A stretch of 64,000 bases of DNA from Talpa occidentalis. Lineage: Eukaryota; Chordata; Mammalia; Eulipotyphla; Talpidae. The stretch's first letter is position 1; each line of letters opens with the position of its first letter. The DNA is taken from NCBI RefSeq assembly GCF_014898055.3, contig NW_023602073.1, positions 17,965,784-18,029,783 on the forward strand. The letters run 5' to 3'. The position numbers and the translations under genes were made by a program. The notes below the pieces were generated by a model that was not told where the DNA came from, did not search any database, and saw only the letters and a list, made by a program, of their open reading frames with translations. Shown here piece by piece: positions 13,471 to 26,197 of the stretch.

Positions 13471-13671
13471 AAGGAATACCCCTTGCCCTGGCAAAACACA
13501 ATTTTTGCCCTTGAAGGCTGCCCAGGTATTTCCTTTTTTCCTTTCTTCAATATATTTGCCATGTGCTGATGAATGGGAACGTCTACTGAGTTCTTTCTCG
13601 GGAGACCCAAGAACTCTATGCATCGAACCCCATCACCTGAATTCCATCAATTAGTAATGGCAAAATCTCAG

Positions 13672-13760
13672 AAATATACATACATACATATATATGTATA
13701 TATAGCAATTGATAATGAGGATATAATATATATAGTTATAAATATCTTTATATAGTTATG
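13672..13760. repeat. AT-rich simple repeat
   Basis: Runs of ACAT/ATAT followed by TATATAGTTATAAATATC units form a low-complexity stretch. Confidence 0.8.
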
Positions 13761-15099
13761 GATAATGACGATGCTTAATTTTAACAGACAGAAGAATGTG
13801 ATTTCATATCAGGCTGACCTCACTGACATGACTTCATTTACCTAACCTGTCCACCCCTTATGTCCTTGACCTTTTCTCTTATCCATGGCTCAGGCTATAA
13901 ATGCCCATTTCTCCTCACCAACCTTGGAATCCTCTGTGAATTCCTGTGTCTATGTAACTGATTTTCACTTTTTTTTCTGACTATTTTGATGTTAATTTGA
14001 TTGCTTAATCATCTGGAAAGGAACCCAGAGGGGTGGGGGACATACCCTCACCTCCCTGAGGCTGTTATCAGAAAAAGGTTTGGCCTTATTTTAAATCCTC
14101 AGGCTTGATATTCCTCAGGAGCTTTGCAGGAGCCTCCTTAGAGCAATTCTGTCTGCCATGAGTTAACTCCAGACCTATGGCCCTTCTGACCATAAAGTCC
14201 ACAAGGGAGGACATTTGTACCTTAAAATATTGCAATCCAGCAGACTTAGGAATGATCTCCCAAATAGGTACAGTGCTGCTTCCAAACTGCAAAGAGGGCC
14301 CGCCAAGCATTGTGCTCTTTTTATGGTGGGAGTTCTGAGACGAGCAACTTTTCCCTCACTTTGGAGAGAAGAAAGTCCAAGTCATCAGGCCCCTATAAAC
14401 TGCTCTGTAGCAGGCATTTGAACTTCCATGATTTTTGTCTCTGAAGTCTGGTATTTGCATCTCTTTCTAAGACATCTATCTAGTGCACTTGCTTACTGCT
14501 CACCAGGACCAACCGGCATACTGCTGTCATTACAGCACATGACATTCTGTAGAACACATTGAGATGGATAGACTTCCTCTGAATCACACTATAATAAAAC
14601 AATTTTCGGAGCCCTTGGCAAACGGCAAAAGTACATATCTTCTTTCCCACCTGAAAGCAGTTTCTGGTTTTATTTACTAAATGAGATTGAGGAAAACATT
14701 TCCTAGTGTCACCCAGGTACTAGGAGGCCCCCATCCCAGCCATTGACTCATATATGACAGATCAGTGGCATTTGATGTCAAAGTCTGATGATGTTTGCAG
14801 TGATTTGCTCTGTCTCTTTTACCCATCCCACTTTTGGATCAAATGGAAACATATGAAAATCTCAGCTCTCCAAATTCTTGAGAAGATCAAGAATTTAGTT
14901 TGGGACATATTAAATTTCAAATGTCTACTATACATGTTAATACCACATAAAGGAGGTAACAGTTGAGAAGTTGAATATTGTGTTTAGGGTGTGGGGTAGA
15001 GGTCTTGGTAGAACCAGGATAATCATCAAGGAAGTGAGAGAAGGTAGAGACAAGGACTGAATGTTGAGAACTGGAAGTATTAGGGGGAAAGGATGTCCT
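13761..15099. other. Intergenic DNA, no gene
   Basis: A TATA-like CAGGCTATAAATGCCC occurs at 13891-13906 within a sequence that could be an old plus-strand LTR. I cannot define its ends. No gene is visible in the remainder. Confidence 0.4.
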
Positions 15100-15621
15100 G
15101 AGCTCATTCCATGCAGACTTTGTGGACTCCACCCCCACTCCAGACCAAAGCCATCAGGACATTGGGAAAGACAAATCCCATCACCACCAAAGGGAAGGTT
15201 GCTGGGACCTGAGGGTGGAGTTGAGCAGCCAGGTTGGGTATAAAAACCAGACACGAAGGGGAAATGGATGGTTGAATACAAATTATTTTTGATATGACCA
15301 AAAAAATAAAACCAGACACGTGGACCTTGGGGTCTCTCTGTCTCGCTCTCGCCTCCTGGCTTCCCGGCTGGTGGCTCATGGCCAGCTCTCAGAGTGCCAT
15401 TTGGGATTACAGATTGGCAGATCGGATAGGACGCATTTAAGACTTTATCTCCCACTTTTCTCCCTGAGTTGTACATTTTTTTCATTTCCCCTTCCCTTGT
15501 GAATAAATCTTTTATTAACATTTTGTGTGTGCCTGCAGTGGAGTATTAAGTCCCTTTTAAGCACGCGTGTAAGAACCCACAGTCAGGTACCCCATTTTAT
15601 TTTGGGGCTTCCCTGTAACAG
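15100..15621 (+). mobile_element. Probable solo LTR
   Basis: The order of signals is retroviral: a TATA-like GGTATAAAAACC (15237-15248), a CT-rich start region, poly(A) signal AATAAA (15502-15507), a GT-rich stretch (TTTTGTGTGTGCCTGCAG) and a terminal segment ending CCTGTAACA. A diverged relative of the terminal segment appears at 36740-36800. No internal viral region follows, so a solo LTR is likely. The 51-bp segment at 15256-15306 looks like a later insertion. Confidence 0.55.
15256..15306 (+). mobile_element. 51-bp insertion with flanking duplication
   Basis: TAAAAACCAGACACG (15241-15255) recurs as TAAAACCAGACACG (15307-15320), bracketing 51 bp that end in an A-run (CCAAAAAAA). The arrangement is that of a very short retroposed fragment with target-site duplication inside the LTR. 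A simple tandem duplication is the alternative. Confidence 0.5.
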
Positions 15622-16874
15622 AAGTAAAAGCTATCCAGTAAATAAAACTGAGAAGTAGGGGCTGACAAAATGGGAGAAAAAAATCCGCAATGGGATAACT
15701 TAGAAGCCAAATGAAGAAATCTTTTCAGGAGGAGGGTGTATGCAACTGTGTGAAATCAAAGTAGATTAAATAAAAGCAATAAAGTGACAGAAATAAAATA
15801 GGGGTTTGATGACACTTTGGGTAAATACAACCAGTTATAAAAGGAAAAGCAGCTATGTAAGTAGTTAAGGGATGAAATGGGAATATTCCAGGTGAAAGAA
15901 ATAAAGCATCTTAGACTGCTGATAGGAGAGACTCTATAGAATGTTTCTTAATAACGTGAGGGAAATAGGAGTTGCTGGAACTATCCTCTTGAGTAGGAGA
16001 AAGGGCTCTGTTTCTTTAAAAAAAAAACGGGAAAATCAGAAATCAAAGAGTCCATACATACACTGATGGGTTGGACTATACCAGCCTGTCTTTTATCCTA
16101 CTCAGAATCTCTGTAGTAAATGATCAGATAAAATCCTCCAAAAGACCTGCAAGATAAAAAGCACAAAAAGCCAGGCCCCAGGCCTGTGCCACACCCAAGA
16201 CCAGCACATAGGATGTACTTTCTGTCTTATCAGAAGCACCTGCCATGGATCCGCTAGTCAAACACATCCCAGCAACACAGGCCAGGAAGTCCTGTGTCCA
16301 CAGCAGCTTTCTCCAGGGGGTGATAGGAAGTCTTAGGGAAGGAAGAGAGAGGTACGAATCTCCATGGAGATTTAGGGCCATCCAAGAAACATGTTCTGCT
16401 AAACCCCATTTGGCAACCTATGCAGACATGGAGAAAGGCATCTGGGTGAGGTCTGGGCCCAGGACACAGAAAAATTTCTGGCAGCTTAGGGTGGGCGTAC
16501 TGAGTCTGAGCATTCCCTGCACTAGGGGCTTGGGGTGGCATGTAAGGGGCCAAATTCCATGCCAAGCACATGGTGATCTAATCAAAATTGGACCCAGGAA
16601 AGTTCACTTGGAAGTAACACCCTCTTCATTCTATTGCCAGAACTCTGAGAGCTATGCTTTTTTAAAAATTGTAATCATTTTCATTGAAGTGACTTTCGTT
16701 TCCCACTCTGTCTCTGATTGAGTGTGGGCGCACACTTCTGCAGATGTCCGTCCCCACCCCCTGCCAACCCCCCAATCCCCACCCCAGAAGAGCCGTTGGG
16801 TTCTGAAAAGTCCATGTAGAGAAATTTGATTTTCATTCCCTTCAGTTGTTTGCTTGTCAGAAGCAAATACTGGG
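15622..16874. other. Intergenic DNA, no gene
   Basis: No exon, RNA gene or nameable repeat recognised. Confidence 0.5.
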
Positions 16875-17151
16875 GGCCTCCATGGAGGCGCAGGGGTTAA
16901 AGATAGCGCTATCAGGCTATCGCCAGCTACTGCAGCATGAGTTCGATCCCCGGCCTGCCAGGGCACTGACCCAGATGGCGCAGCAGACCTCTCCTGTGTC
17001 CCCCGCTGCTCCCCTCAGCAATGTATTTCAGTAGATCTACCCATTCTACTCCCCACTCTCTGGGGTGAATCCTCTCACCCCCCACCCCATACCTCTGGCT
17101 TACACCCCAGCTCTTGTATGCAAAAATAAAGCTTTAAAAAAAAAAAGAAAA
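16875..17151 (+). mobile_element. tRNA-derived SINE, diverged, with TSD
   Basis: The B box GAGTTCGATCCCCGG and body motif CCCCTCAGCAATGTATTTCAG place it in the same family, with an AATAAAGC(TTT)A-rich tail. The duplication AGAAGCAAATACTGGG is perfect at 16859-16874 and 17152-17167. The head is unusually altered (GGCCTCCATGGAGGCGCAGG). Confidence 0.88.
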
Positions 17152-17315
17152 AGAAGCAAATACTGGGAGGTGAGGAGCAAAAGAGAGCCATCAACTCATT
17201 AGGTAATTTTCAATTAAGATGGAAAACTAAGTGTACAGTTTTTTGCCAACAGAAAGTAGATGTTTCAGAGAAGTGAGCAGAGGCTGAGTTCCAAGCACTG
17301 GCCTCCAGGTGGCGA

Positions 17316-17388
17316 GCCGTGATCGTATAGTGGTTAGTACTCTGCGTTGTGGCCTCAGCAACCTCGGTTCGAATCTGAGGCAGAAGCA
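17316..17388 (+). pseudogene. tRNA-His(GTG) pseudogene
   Basis: The 5' half matches mammalian tRNA-His(GTG): GCCGTGATCGTATAGTGG, D arm and anticodon loop with GTG. The B box GGTTCGAAT is intact. The 3' acceptor strand should be TCACGGC but reads about GCAGAAG, leaving only about two of seven acceptor pairs. The anticodon stem also has one mismatch (CTGCG/CTCAG). A T6 run follows near 17399, so pol III could transcribe it, but the product could not fold or be charged normally. Confidence 0.85.
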
Positions 17389-18249
17389 AGAGGTTGTAGT
17401 TTTTTCCACACTGTTGTCAGAGACCCGCTGACAACCTAAGAGAGTTGCCCACGAAAAGAAAGAGGAGTATAAGTTCTGTTATTCTTTCTTTTTTTTACTC
17501 TTCCCAGCCATACTGAAGCCTAATAGTCCTTGACTTTTGCCTGGAAATCCCATGTAACAAATTGAGATTGTAAAAACAAAAATAGAAAACTTTTCCTTTG
17601 AAATAGAAGAAAATGCCTTCAAATGTAGACCCAAGTTTCTTGTGGCAATTATCCCAGCAGGAAGACCTGATTAGGAGTCCGGCATTTCTAAGTGTGGTGG
17701 CTGGATCTGTGAGAAGAGTTCCTTTTGCTGCTAGTGAAAGAGGAAACTTGGGTTTAGAATGGAAATAAACATCTTGATCTTGCAATTCTCTAGAACACAT
17801 CTTCTTCAGTACTCACCTGCATGACTAGCAGAAATCCACGGACTGTGAATTTGAGCTAGAGATAGAGTTTTGTTCTGTGGAGAGGATGTAGGGACTACCT
17901 CTTAGGAAGAAGGTTAGGAGTTCAGAACCTATGTCCAAAGGTAGGTTTTAGCAAGACTTAGGAAAGTCCATCCCTGCCAAAGAGAAACAGAAGTGAAGGA
18001 ACAGCCAGAACTCAAAAGATACTGAGTCAAGAAAGCTAAAAAAAATGTACGGATGCTGGCCTTGGGACAAGCATGGCAGTTAATAGACACTCTAGGCCCA
18101 CATGGAGACAAACCAGAGCAAACCACTCTTGGGTAAGGAATTGAAACTTGACATCAACCTCCATAGACCCCCAAAGGCATTCTTGTTTCATATCCTCAGT
18201 TTTGCTTGTCCCACAAGTGTGAGACCCAGGGAAAGACAGGTCACTATAG
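17389..18249. other. Intergenic DNA, no gene
   Basis: Nothing recognised. Confidence 0.5.
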
Positions 18250-18264
18250 AAAAGAAGATGTTCA

Positions 18265-18559
18265 GGGCCTCCCTGGTGGCGCAGCGGTTGAGCACTGGGT
18301 TGTGAAGCTGCCCGCAGCCTCTGTAGTGCCGGTTCGATCCCCGGCTGCTCCCCGGCCACGAGAGGAGGGTCCCACATGGCGCGCAGACCCCTCCTGCCGC
18401 CCGCTGCTCCCCTCAGCAGTGTCCTTCGGTCCTTCTGCCTGCTCTGCTCCCCGCTCTGGCTCTGGTGAATTCTCTCACCCTCCCGCGCTTCTGACTGTAC
18501 CCAGTGCTTGTATCAATAAATAAATAAATAAATCTTTAAAAAAAAAAAAAAAAAAAAAG
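18265..18559 (+). mobile_element. tRNA-derived SINE, young, with TSD
   Basis: Head GGCCTCCCTGGTGGCGCAGC, B box CCGGTTCGATCCCCGG, body, and a tail of (AATA)n, a CTTT and a long A-run. The duplication AAAAGAAGATGTTCA is perfect (18250-18264 and 18560-18574). The element is very similar to the copy at 29031-29348 and retains many CpG sites, indicating recent insertion. Confidence 0.95.
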
Positions 18560-18620
18560 AAAAGAAGATGTTCACTAGCAAGCTCTAATCTGAGTGAAAC
18601 ACATAAAAGCTATCTTAATG

Positions 18621-18882
18621 TGGCACTGGAAGGGATCATGCTTAGCGAAATAAGCCAGAAAGAAAAAGAAAAATACCGGATGGTCTCACTCATAGCAGGA
18701 ATCTGGAAAACTTAAATAAGGGACCAGGAAAATGAATAACTATAAGAAAGTGAAAATCAAAATCAAACAATTATGAACCAGAGACGTTCTATGGGGGGGG
18801 CGGGCAGGGAGGGGGGGATTGGGGTCAAAATAAGGGGGTTGCAATTGTATGGGGAATATAAAAATAAAATTTATTTAAAAAA
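18621..18882 (+). mobile_element. 5'-truncated L1 3' end, with TSD
   Basis: It carries the last part of L1 ORF2 and 3' UTR (AAATAAGCCAGAAAG, ATGGTCTCACTCATAGC), a G-rich tract (GGGGGGGCGGGCAGGG) and an A-tail after AATAAAATTTATTT. The duplication AAAAGCTATCTTAATG is perfect at 18605-18620 and 18883-18898, so it is recent. The same L1 3' end appears inverted at 26098-26197 and 32696-33277. Confidence 0.92.
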
Positions 18883-19079
18883 AAAAGCTATCTTAATGAA
18901 AAGAGAGAGAAATGATTTATGTTAATTCTGCCCCCTGGTAGACCCTTGGCTGAGGAAGAGTTTTTAGCTATTCTCTGACTTGAAATGTCTAAAAGCTGTG
19001 CTTTTTACAGTTAACCTTGTCATCCACCTATATTTAATCCTTAAGTATATTTTAAAGTATAGATTTTTTCTAATGCATA

Positions 19080-19900
19080 ATTAATTCAGCATTATTTAAT
19101 GAATAATTCACATTTTCCTTCTGATTCCCCCAGCCACCTATGACAGGTTTTATGCTTGTGCTATCCATTCTGTTCCATTGATTTATTTCTCTCTGCAAAA
19201 AAAAATGTATTTAGTACTGTTCTTTACAGTACATCTAATCTTTAGAAGAGACAACAGCTCTGTCTCTCTCTTCTTTTTCATCTTCTTAAAATTGATTTGT
19301 GTTGCTAAAACTCTTTAGTTCTTCCAAGTATTAGATCTGTTAGAATTTTTATTGAATTCCCACTGAATATAATTTTAAAAAAAACATTGCATTTTTATTA
19401 TATAGAGTTTCTGTTCTCATTAACATGATGTATCTATATATGTATTTAAATAATTCTGTATCATTCATAATATTTTATAACTGTCCTTGTATAAGAATCT
19501 GACAAGAATTAATCTTGTCAGATTGATTAATCCTAAGATATAATTTTTAAAATCTTATTTTCTGTGCTTCTGTTTTAAATTATGAACATTATCTACCAAG
19601 TGTGCTAAACTCTTTTATTGAACTTAAACACTTAAATTGATTCTCCAGTTTTCTCTGTAGATATCATATCACCTGCAAATAATGATGCCTTATTTATTCC
19701 TTTTCAAATTTTATGCATATCTTTTAATTTCATTCCATTCTAACAAACTGCCCCTCTCACACGGAATAAGCAATTTTACTTTTATTTGCACAATTTTCAA
19801 CAGATCCCATTATTTCAACACCAAATTTATCCTGCAGTTACTTAAATCTCCTTTCAGAATATTAATCCACATTCAGGTTCCCTCAGCTTTATCTCCTTGA
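19080..19900 (-). mobile_element. Degenerate L1 ORF2 fragment
   Basis: The plus strand carries antisense L1 ORF2 landmarks such as CTGTTCCATTGATTTATTT and ATATCATATCACCTGCAAATA, with many stops in the coding direction. It is an old remnant with approximate ends. Confidence 0.6.
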
Positions 19901-21208
19901 AGAATTCTTCCCCAGACATTTCCAAACCTTTGCAGTCTTGCCTAACTCCCCTTAATGATATATATCTGTGATGTTTCTGTCATCCTGAATCTCTCTCCAC
20001 TTAGTGTCTATGTTGCATTTGCATGTCACACATTTTGTACCCAAATCATCTTAATCCTTAACATAGGTTTTTACTTGATGAAATAGACCCTGCACTAGAC
20101 ACTTTGAAAGGAAGTAAAGACTGTGAGGCAAGGTATATTTGAAAACGTCTCTCTTTTCCTCTCATACTCTCATATGGAATTCTAGAACGGGCTTCATTCC
20201 TTCCAGATTTGAAACCCTTGCATCATTGTCCACCTTCTAGCATCCATCTTGAAAAATCAACTATTCTGTTAACTGATCCTTTTTGTGATTAGAGTATTTT
20301 ATGCTCTTTTTTGTTTCCTCAGTATTCAAGTATAGGAATATTTTACCCTTTTTACTGCATATGTAGTGATTTCAGTCTATCCAGAATTATTTTGTAGTGT
20401 TGTGATATATACCTGATTTTTGGAGATCATCTTCCTTACATTTTCTCTATTCTCTGGACTCTTCAGATATATGAGGATTCTGGCTTTTTTATTCAATTAA
20501 GCGCAGGATACTGGAAAGTTGACTGGTAGCTCTGACCCTTTGGTTGGAACCTGTGACTTGCATGTGGGATTGAAAATGCATGGGAAGGCTCGCTGTGTGA
20601 AGTAAAAGCTTACACGGGTTTTCTTGTTTTTCTTGTTTTCAGGGCAGGAGGAATGGCACCAATCAAATGTATCAAATATCTCCCAGCCAGAGAGATCCTC
20701 TACCTTATCCTCTTGGGAGAATAAACCAGGAGCCTTCTTCCTGAACTTCCAGGCAGGGGCTAGGAGAGCTTGCATTTCTGGAAACAGAAAGTGACTCCCT
20801 TGGTGGGGATCTGTACACATTTTTCTTAAGAGCTGTTTCTCATCTGAGGCCCACCCTTTTGACCTAAAGTCGGAACCTCAACCGCCTTACTCCTCCCCCT
20901 TTTACTTTTGAGTATTTTTACAAATACTTCCAGAGTGAAATGAGAAAGTGCTATTGTCTCAAGGAACTAAGTAACTGAAAGCTACTTCCTGATTCTTTTG
21001 GTGACTACAGGTAAATGAAATAACAAGACTATTGTTTATGCTTCATTGCGCCCCAGAGCTAAGCAGTGCAGGAAACCAACTCTCCGAAAAGCTGTGGAGA
21101 AAAGGCAATTCTATTTCTCCATTAGCACTCAGAAACCTAAACTAAAAGTAAACTCTAAAACCGGCGTTATTCTTTGCAGGGTGAAGAAAACAAAAGCCTC
21201 TCCCCCAC
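19901..21208. other. Intergenic DNA, no gene
   Basis: AT-rich, then moderately GC-rich near 20500-20900. No gene or nameable repeat recognised. Confidence 0.5.
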
Positions 21209-21281
21209 TGGTTCCACTGGGGATCGAACCCAGGACCTTCTGCGTGTAAAGCAGACGTGATAACCACTACACTATGGAACC
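21209..21281 (-). tRNA. tRNA-Val(TAC)
   Basis: A 73-nt cloverleaf decodes valine GTA codons in cytosolic translation. The 7-bp acceptor stem GGTTCCA/TGGAACC is perfect, the A box (TAGTGTAGTGG) and B box (GGTTCGATCC) are intact, and the anticodon loop is TTTACAC with anticodon TAC. The discriminator is A. A TTTT terminator lies about 13 nt downstream on the minus strand. It appears functional and matches the usual mammalian Val-TAC sequence almost entirely. Confidence 0.96.
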
Positions 21282-24200
21282 GCTAGCTGCGGTGGGCGGG
21301 CGCGTCCTCCAATAGAAAAGTTTCGTGACAGCTTCTTTAGCCAATGTATAATTATTTGATTCGAAGATAGATCTGTTTAAACATTTGGGATTTGGACGTT
21401 AAATTACATTTCCAGCGCATCTCACTCGCGCGCACGCTTGATTCCTTCTCAAGTTGTCATCTCGGAACGCCCTAGGGAAAATTATCTAAACTGCATTCTT
21501 CATTCGTGACTCTTTGAACACAAAATTCATGCACTCATTCAAGGATTATTTATTTTGAGCATCTACCACCTGCCAAACGCTTGTCCAGTTGTTGCAGACA
21601 GAGAAGTACGATGAGGAAAACCCACTGCGTGTATGGATTTTCCATTGCAGTTCTTGGCAAAACTTGTGCTGGTTAATTATACCTCTGTTCTGAGGGAATC
21701 ACAGAAGAAATTGCAGCACTCTCAGGACCTCACTTCATGGACAACTAGATCAAAGCCAGTCAACTGGGCCTGCTCACTAAGTTTTGGGTATTTGTGCATT
21801 AAGATGAGAGGCACAGAATTGTTTTCAGTTATAGGGGTTCAAAGTAGACTACCCCAAATGATACTGTTCTGGTATATTGATTATTTTTATTAAAGGCACT
21901 TGAAAAAAAAACCAGCACATGCATGAAGGACACTCTGGACTTCCTTTTTTTTCCAGAAGGCCATGTTTTGGACAGGAAATAAAAGTCCAGTGACTCTCGA
22001 GAAACTCCAGAATACTGGTCATTAACTCAGGTTGATGACGACCAAATTACTATAAAGTAGAAAGCAGCATTTTCTCCACTGGAGAAGCAAGGTTACTCAC
22101 ACTCTGATAATGATAGTGGTTCTAAGAAGAAACCACTCCCCAATACATTAGTGGGGTGGAGGGTGGGGAATTTCACCACTTACAAACCTTTAGGCTAAAC
22201 CCCCCTAGGCTAATGATATGAAACACAACATGAAGAGACCACAGGAAGGTCATGAGTTGGAGAGATGAAATGACCTCCTGAAAAGAAGAGAAAAAAAGGT
22301 CATCAGCCCTTTAATTATGCTGGGTTCAAATTGTTCTAATGCTCTCTCAGGGACAGAATACACCCTGTCCCTGATGCTGACTCCCTTAAGCTGAATCACA
22401 TTTAATTTAGTAAATTCTTACTTGGTAATTGCAGGATTAGTCTCCACGATCCAGTAACAGCTGGAATAAAATTTCCATATGAAAGTTACCAGAGAGGGTA
22501 ACTTTCTCTGATGAGAAAGGAAGACATTCTAATCACCCTCCACTATACAATCAGGTTGAGAGAAATCTATACAAACAAATCTGGTTAAATTAACCCTTAT
22601 CTTCCTTTTCCACAATTAACTGCCCTAACCCACTTTCCTTTGTCACATGTTTTTGCAACTTAGTTTGTGTGCACAGGACTGCTTCTTTGGCTTTTCATTT
22701 TTTTTAATGAGCACTCCCATGGGAAAAAATACTTTAAATGTATATATAGATATATTTCCTGTTGATCTGTCTCATGTTGGCTTAATTCTCAGGCCTGGCC
22801 AGGGGCCCTAAGGAGGAATTTTACCTCCTTTACACAATCTCTTTCTTTCCCTCCCTCCCTCTGGCAAAATTTTAAACCAAAGATCTCCTTCAAACTCTGG
22901 GCCTGCTCTCCAATAGGCCTAAAATGTTTAGGAAAAGGCCCACCAAGACTTAATATTTAACCTAATTGTAGTTTCAGCCTCTCTGAACAGTGGAATTGTT
23001 ACAGAGGCATCTCCATTCTTGGGGGGTTCAGTGTGATATTAGGGAATAACTGGACTCTTCCTGACTATATGCACATATAGTCTAACAGGAAAAAATGTTT
23101 AATTTCATAAGTAATCAAAAATGTGAAGAGACTAAGATAAAGGAAATACAGGATACTACATGAACACACACAAATTCCAGATACCCTTAGCTAACCAAAA
23201 TTTTGAGCACTAGAACACATAACTCCAGCAGGCTGTCATATTAAAAAAAGCAACAATACACTCATCTAGATGTCTAGGTGGATCAACATCTCAAATGTTG
23301 AAAAATCTCTACTTTTTAAAAAAGAGAACATTTTTTAACCTCGCTTAAAGGGGAAGAACCTAAATGCATAACTTCAAAGGTACAAACCATAAGGGGAAAG
23401 AAAAAGAAATCCTTAACAAAATCAAGGATTTGTGTTCCAGTTCCACCACAAATCCAATAGACAGACAATGCGGTTGTAGATAATACTGCAAGGTCTAAAA
23501 CTCCCAACAGATTAATAGCTACAATGTATTCCCCTGTACATCAACATAAAAAATACACCAATCTCCATAAAACATAGGCAAATGATTAGTCCAGGCAGGT
23601 AAGTACAGGCAGTTAGTCAATGGCTAACTTATAAGTAGATGCTCAAATGCTTCAGAAAATATAAAAGAATTTTTTTTAAATGAGATTACTCTACAAAGTA
23701 GGTTATAAAGTGGAAAGATGGATAATGTTAATTAGGGATAAGGATAAAGAGATATTGAGTTCTGGTGGGAATGTAGCTTGACTAGAGATTAATTAGTACT
23801 AATCAGAACTGATTAGTTAGAGAATGAGAATTAACTAGCTAGAGAATAATGAGAATTCATTAGTTAGGGAATAATGAGATGAGTCATTCTGCTCCTACAT
23901 ATATCTCCCAATGAAATCTTCACACAAGTACATCAAGGTTGGTGAATGAGGAGTGTCATAGTGTCAGGATAGAAGGGAAAATTCCCCCTACCCATCTGAG
24001 TTCTTCTAAGTTTGGCCAGATAATCAAAATAAGCTCAGACTGATTGGTAGGAAGGAAAAAATATTTTATTATATACACATGGAACTCTACCTCTCCAAGC
24101 ATTCCAAGATCAGTGAGGGGTTTCAGGGGTGTATATTCTGTGCTAGGGAATGGGCTAAGGGCCTAGGACTTCCAGGAAAGAGGAGGGGGATTCGCAAGAT

Positions 24201-24376
24201 GAGATGATGAATTACATGACAAAGAACAAATGCTCTGTAATTAGATGCTTGCCCTGCTATATAGAAAAGTTTCTCTGCTGGAAAAGTTTTTACCTTTAGG
24301 TTATTATGTTAAAAATCATAAATCACAATTGGTTGCAGAGAGAGAAGGATTTCAAGTAACAGCAAATTCTGAAAAT
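21282..24376. other. Intergenic DNA, no gene
   Basis: Contains an L2-like fragment near 21540-21640 (TATTTTGAGCATCTACC, CTGCCAAACGC) and a short tandem repeat at 23812-23884. Nothing else is recognised in this 3-kb stretch. Confidence 0.5.
23812..23884. repeat. Tandem repeat, about 25-bp unit, three copies
   Basis: Units of the form TTAGTTAGAGAATGAGAATT, CTAGCTAGAGAATAATGAG and TTAGTTAGGGAATAATGAG follow each other with small length changes. Confidence 0.7.
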
Positions 24377-24700
24377 TACCCATCCCCCCTTCCCCTCCCC
24401 TCTAGGAAAATGGCCAGTCAAATAGGCTCGGTGGAAAACAGGGTTGCTGAGGCCTGAAAGCTCACCACAAGTCTAAGGCACCTTCTGGCAAAGAACCACA
24501 AGAAAGGGGTGAGAGAGAAGGAAAGAAAGAATGTGAAATGCACCACGTAATCCACAGTGAGGTCAAGATAACCGCCGTCATGTCTCTTCCAAGGACTAAG
24601 AGCAGCTTCCCCAAGTGTCTCTTTTCCAAATCTCTCCTCCAAGTATCTCTATAGGTCTCTCCTCCATGTGTCTCCCACAGCAATACCAGGGTGCAAGTCT
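24377..24700 (-). mobile_element. ERV/LTR-like repeat, third copy
   Basis: It shares CCACAAGTCTAAGGCACCTTCTGG and surrounding order with 4032-4060 and, inverted, with 11040-11060. More diverged and shorter than the other copies. Confidence 0.5.
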
Positions 24701-26097
24701 AAGCCCGAAAAGCAAGAAAGTCCCTGCACCCATATGTTCAGTTTTAAGTCAAGCATGGCTGTTTAACTCCTCCACTAGCTCCCTGCAAATCCCCATTCAG
24801 GGAGCCAGTCAGGTTCACAGCATGCTAGGAGTTATAATTCTTGGTGTCTGAGATCTCTTAGACATTGGAGATGGAGGCAGAGTCTGTAAAAACTTGGGAC
24901 CTGAATTGTACCTCTAGAGATGCCACTGGGCAGCAGAAGGAAACAGATTTAATAACCAGCACAAAGGAGGGCTAGTATGAGCGTCCAGGAGAGCAAGATC
25001 TAAATCCTAAAGCAAGGAATGATGCTGGGGTCCAGGGAACATGGAGGAACAGAGGCTCTTCCCATGACAAGGAGGGGATCACTGAGCTCAGAGGAGGGGA
25101 CATGTTCACTGATAAAGCTACATTGGATGACACATAACAAGCCATATTTGACCAGGTCACTAAAGGGAGCATTAATTGGTTTCTCATAACATATACACAA
25201 AGGGATTCAGAAGGAGGGGAGAGCTTCTCCTTAGCCTCCAGGGCCTTCATTGGGAGGGTAGGCTATCCTGAGGACACAAACTCTGAGAATCTTGGAGTGG
25301 TCTGAATTGGAAACCAACAATGGCCTCATCTGTTCTCCCCCACATTAAAACCATATTTAGGCCAAATTGGACACAACCCCTTCTAAATGCACCCACTTTA
25401 CAGAAGCTGAGGAGAGATCATGGGAGTCTACCATGCTCCGTCCCCTAGCCCCAAGTTAGAGGCTTCCACAGCATCCTGTGATGCTATTTATCAAAGCAAA
25501 CCCTAATTTTCTCGTCACTTCTCTGTATCCACCACTCAGTTTTCGCAAGCTGTGACCACAGGACCAAGTCAGCTTTAAGCCAGAGGGTCAGTGAGCAGAA
25601 CAGAACTGAGAGAGAAGCAAAGACACATTTGCTCACCAAGAGCTGTCCTAAGCTGCTGATCTGCTGAGGCAGACTGTTTTGGAAAGAACAGAGGACTGAC
25701 AGCGTCTAGTTTGGGGGGGTTGGAAGAGTGTTTGCAAATCTCCTCTGCAAATGTGTGGCCTCATCTTTGCTGGCTCTTCTGTTTCTGATTAGATAAATAG
25801 CGGCAAGGATGACAGTCTTTCTCAAGTGCACCGAATTAGCTTGGAAGGTAGCTCAGTGGACTTTATAACCCAGAGGTAGCATGATTAGTATTACATTCCT
25901 CCTTTTGGGGGAAAAGAGGGTACAAATTTTTTAAACCTGCTTTCTTGACCTCTCTCTAGAATACAGATTTTATAAAGGAAGTATTTTTGTCTGTTTTTTT
26001 CACGTTCTACCTCCAGTACACAGAAAAATATGTTAAATACATTTTGTGACTCAACATTTGTGGACGAAATGAACGAATTAACAGAGAAACACATTTT
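24701..26097. other. Intergenic DNA, no gene
   Basis: No exon or RNA gene recognised. Confidence 0.5.
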
Positions 26098-26197
26098 TTT
26101 AAATAATAAATTTTATTTTTATATTCCCCATACAATTGCAACTCCCCTATTCTGACCCCAATCCCTCCCCTCCCGCCCCTCACCCCCCAAAAAGTGT
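26098..26197 (-). mobile_element. Very short L1 3'-end insertion with TSD
   Basis: It contains only the L1 3' terminus: the inverted A-tail (start), ATACAATTGCAACTCC, then the C-rich tract CCCCTCCCGCCCCTCACCCC. The duplication CAGAGAAACACATTTT (26082-26097 and 26198-26213) is perfect. At about 100 bp it is an extreme 5' truncation. Confidence 0.9.
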
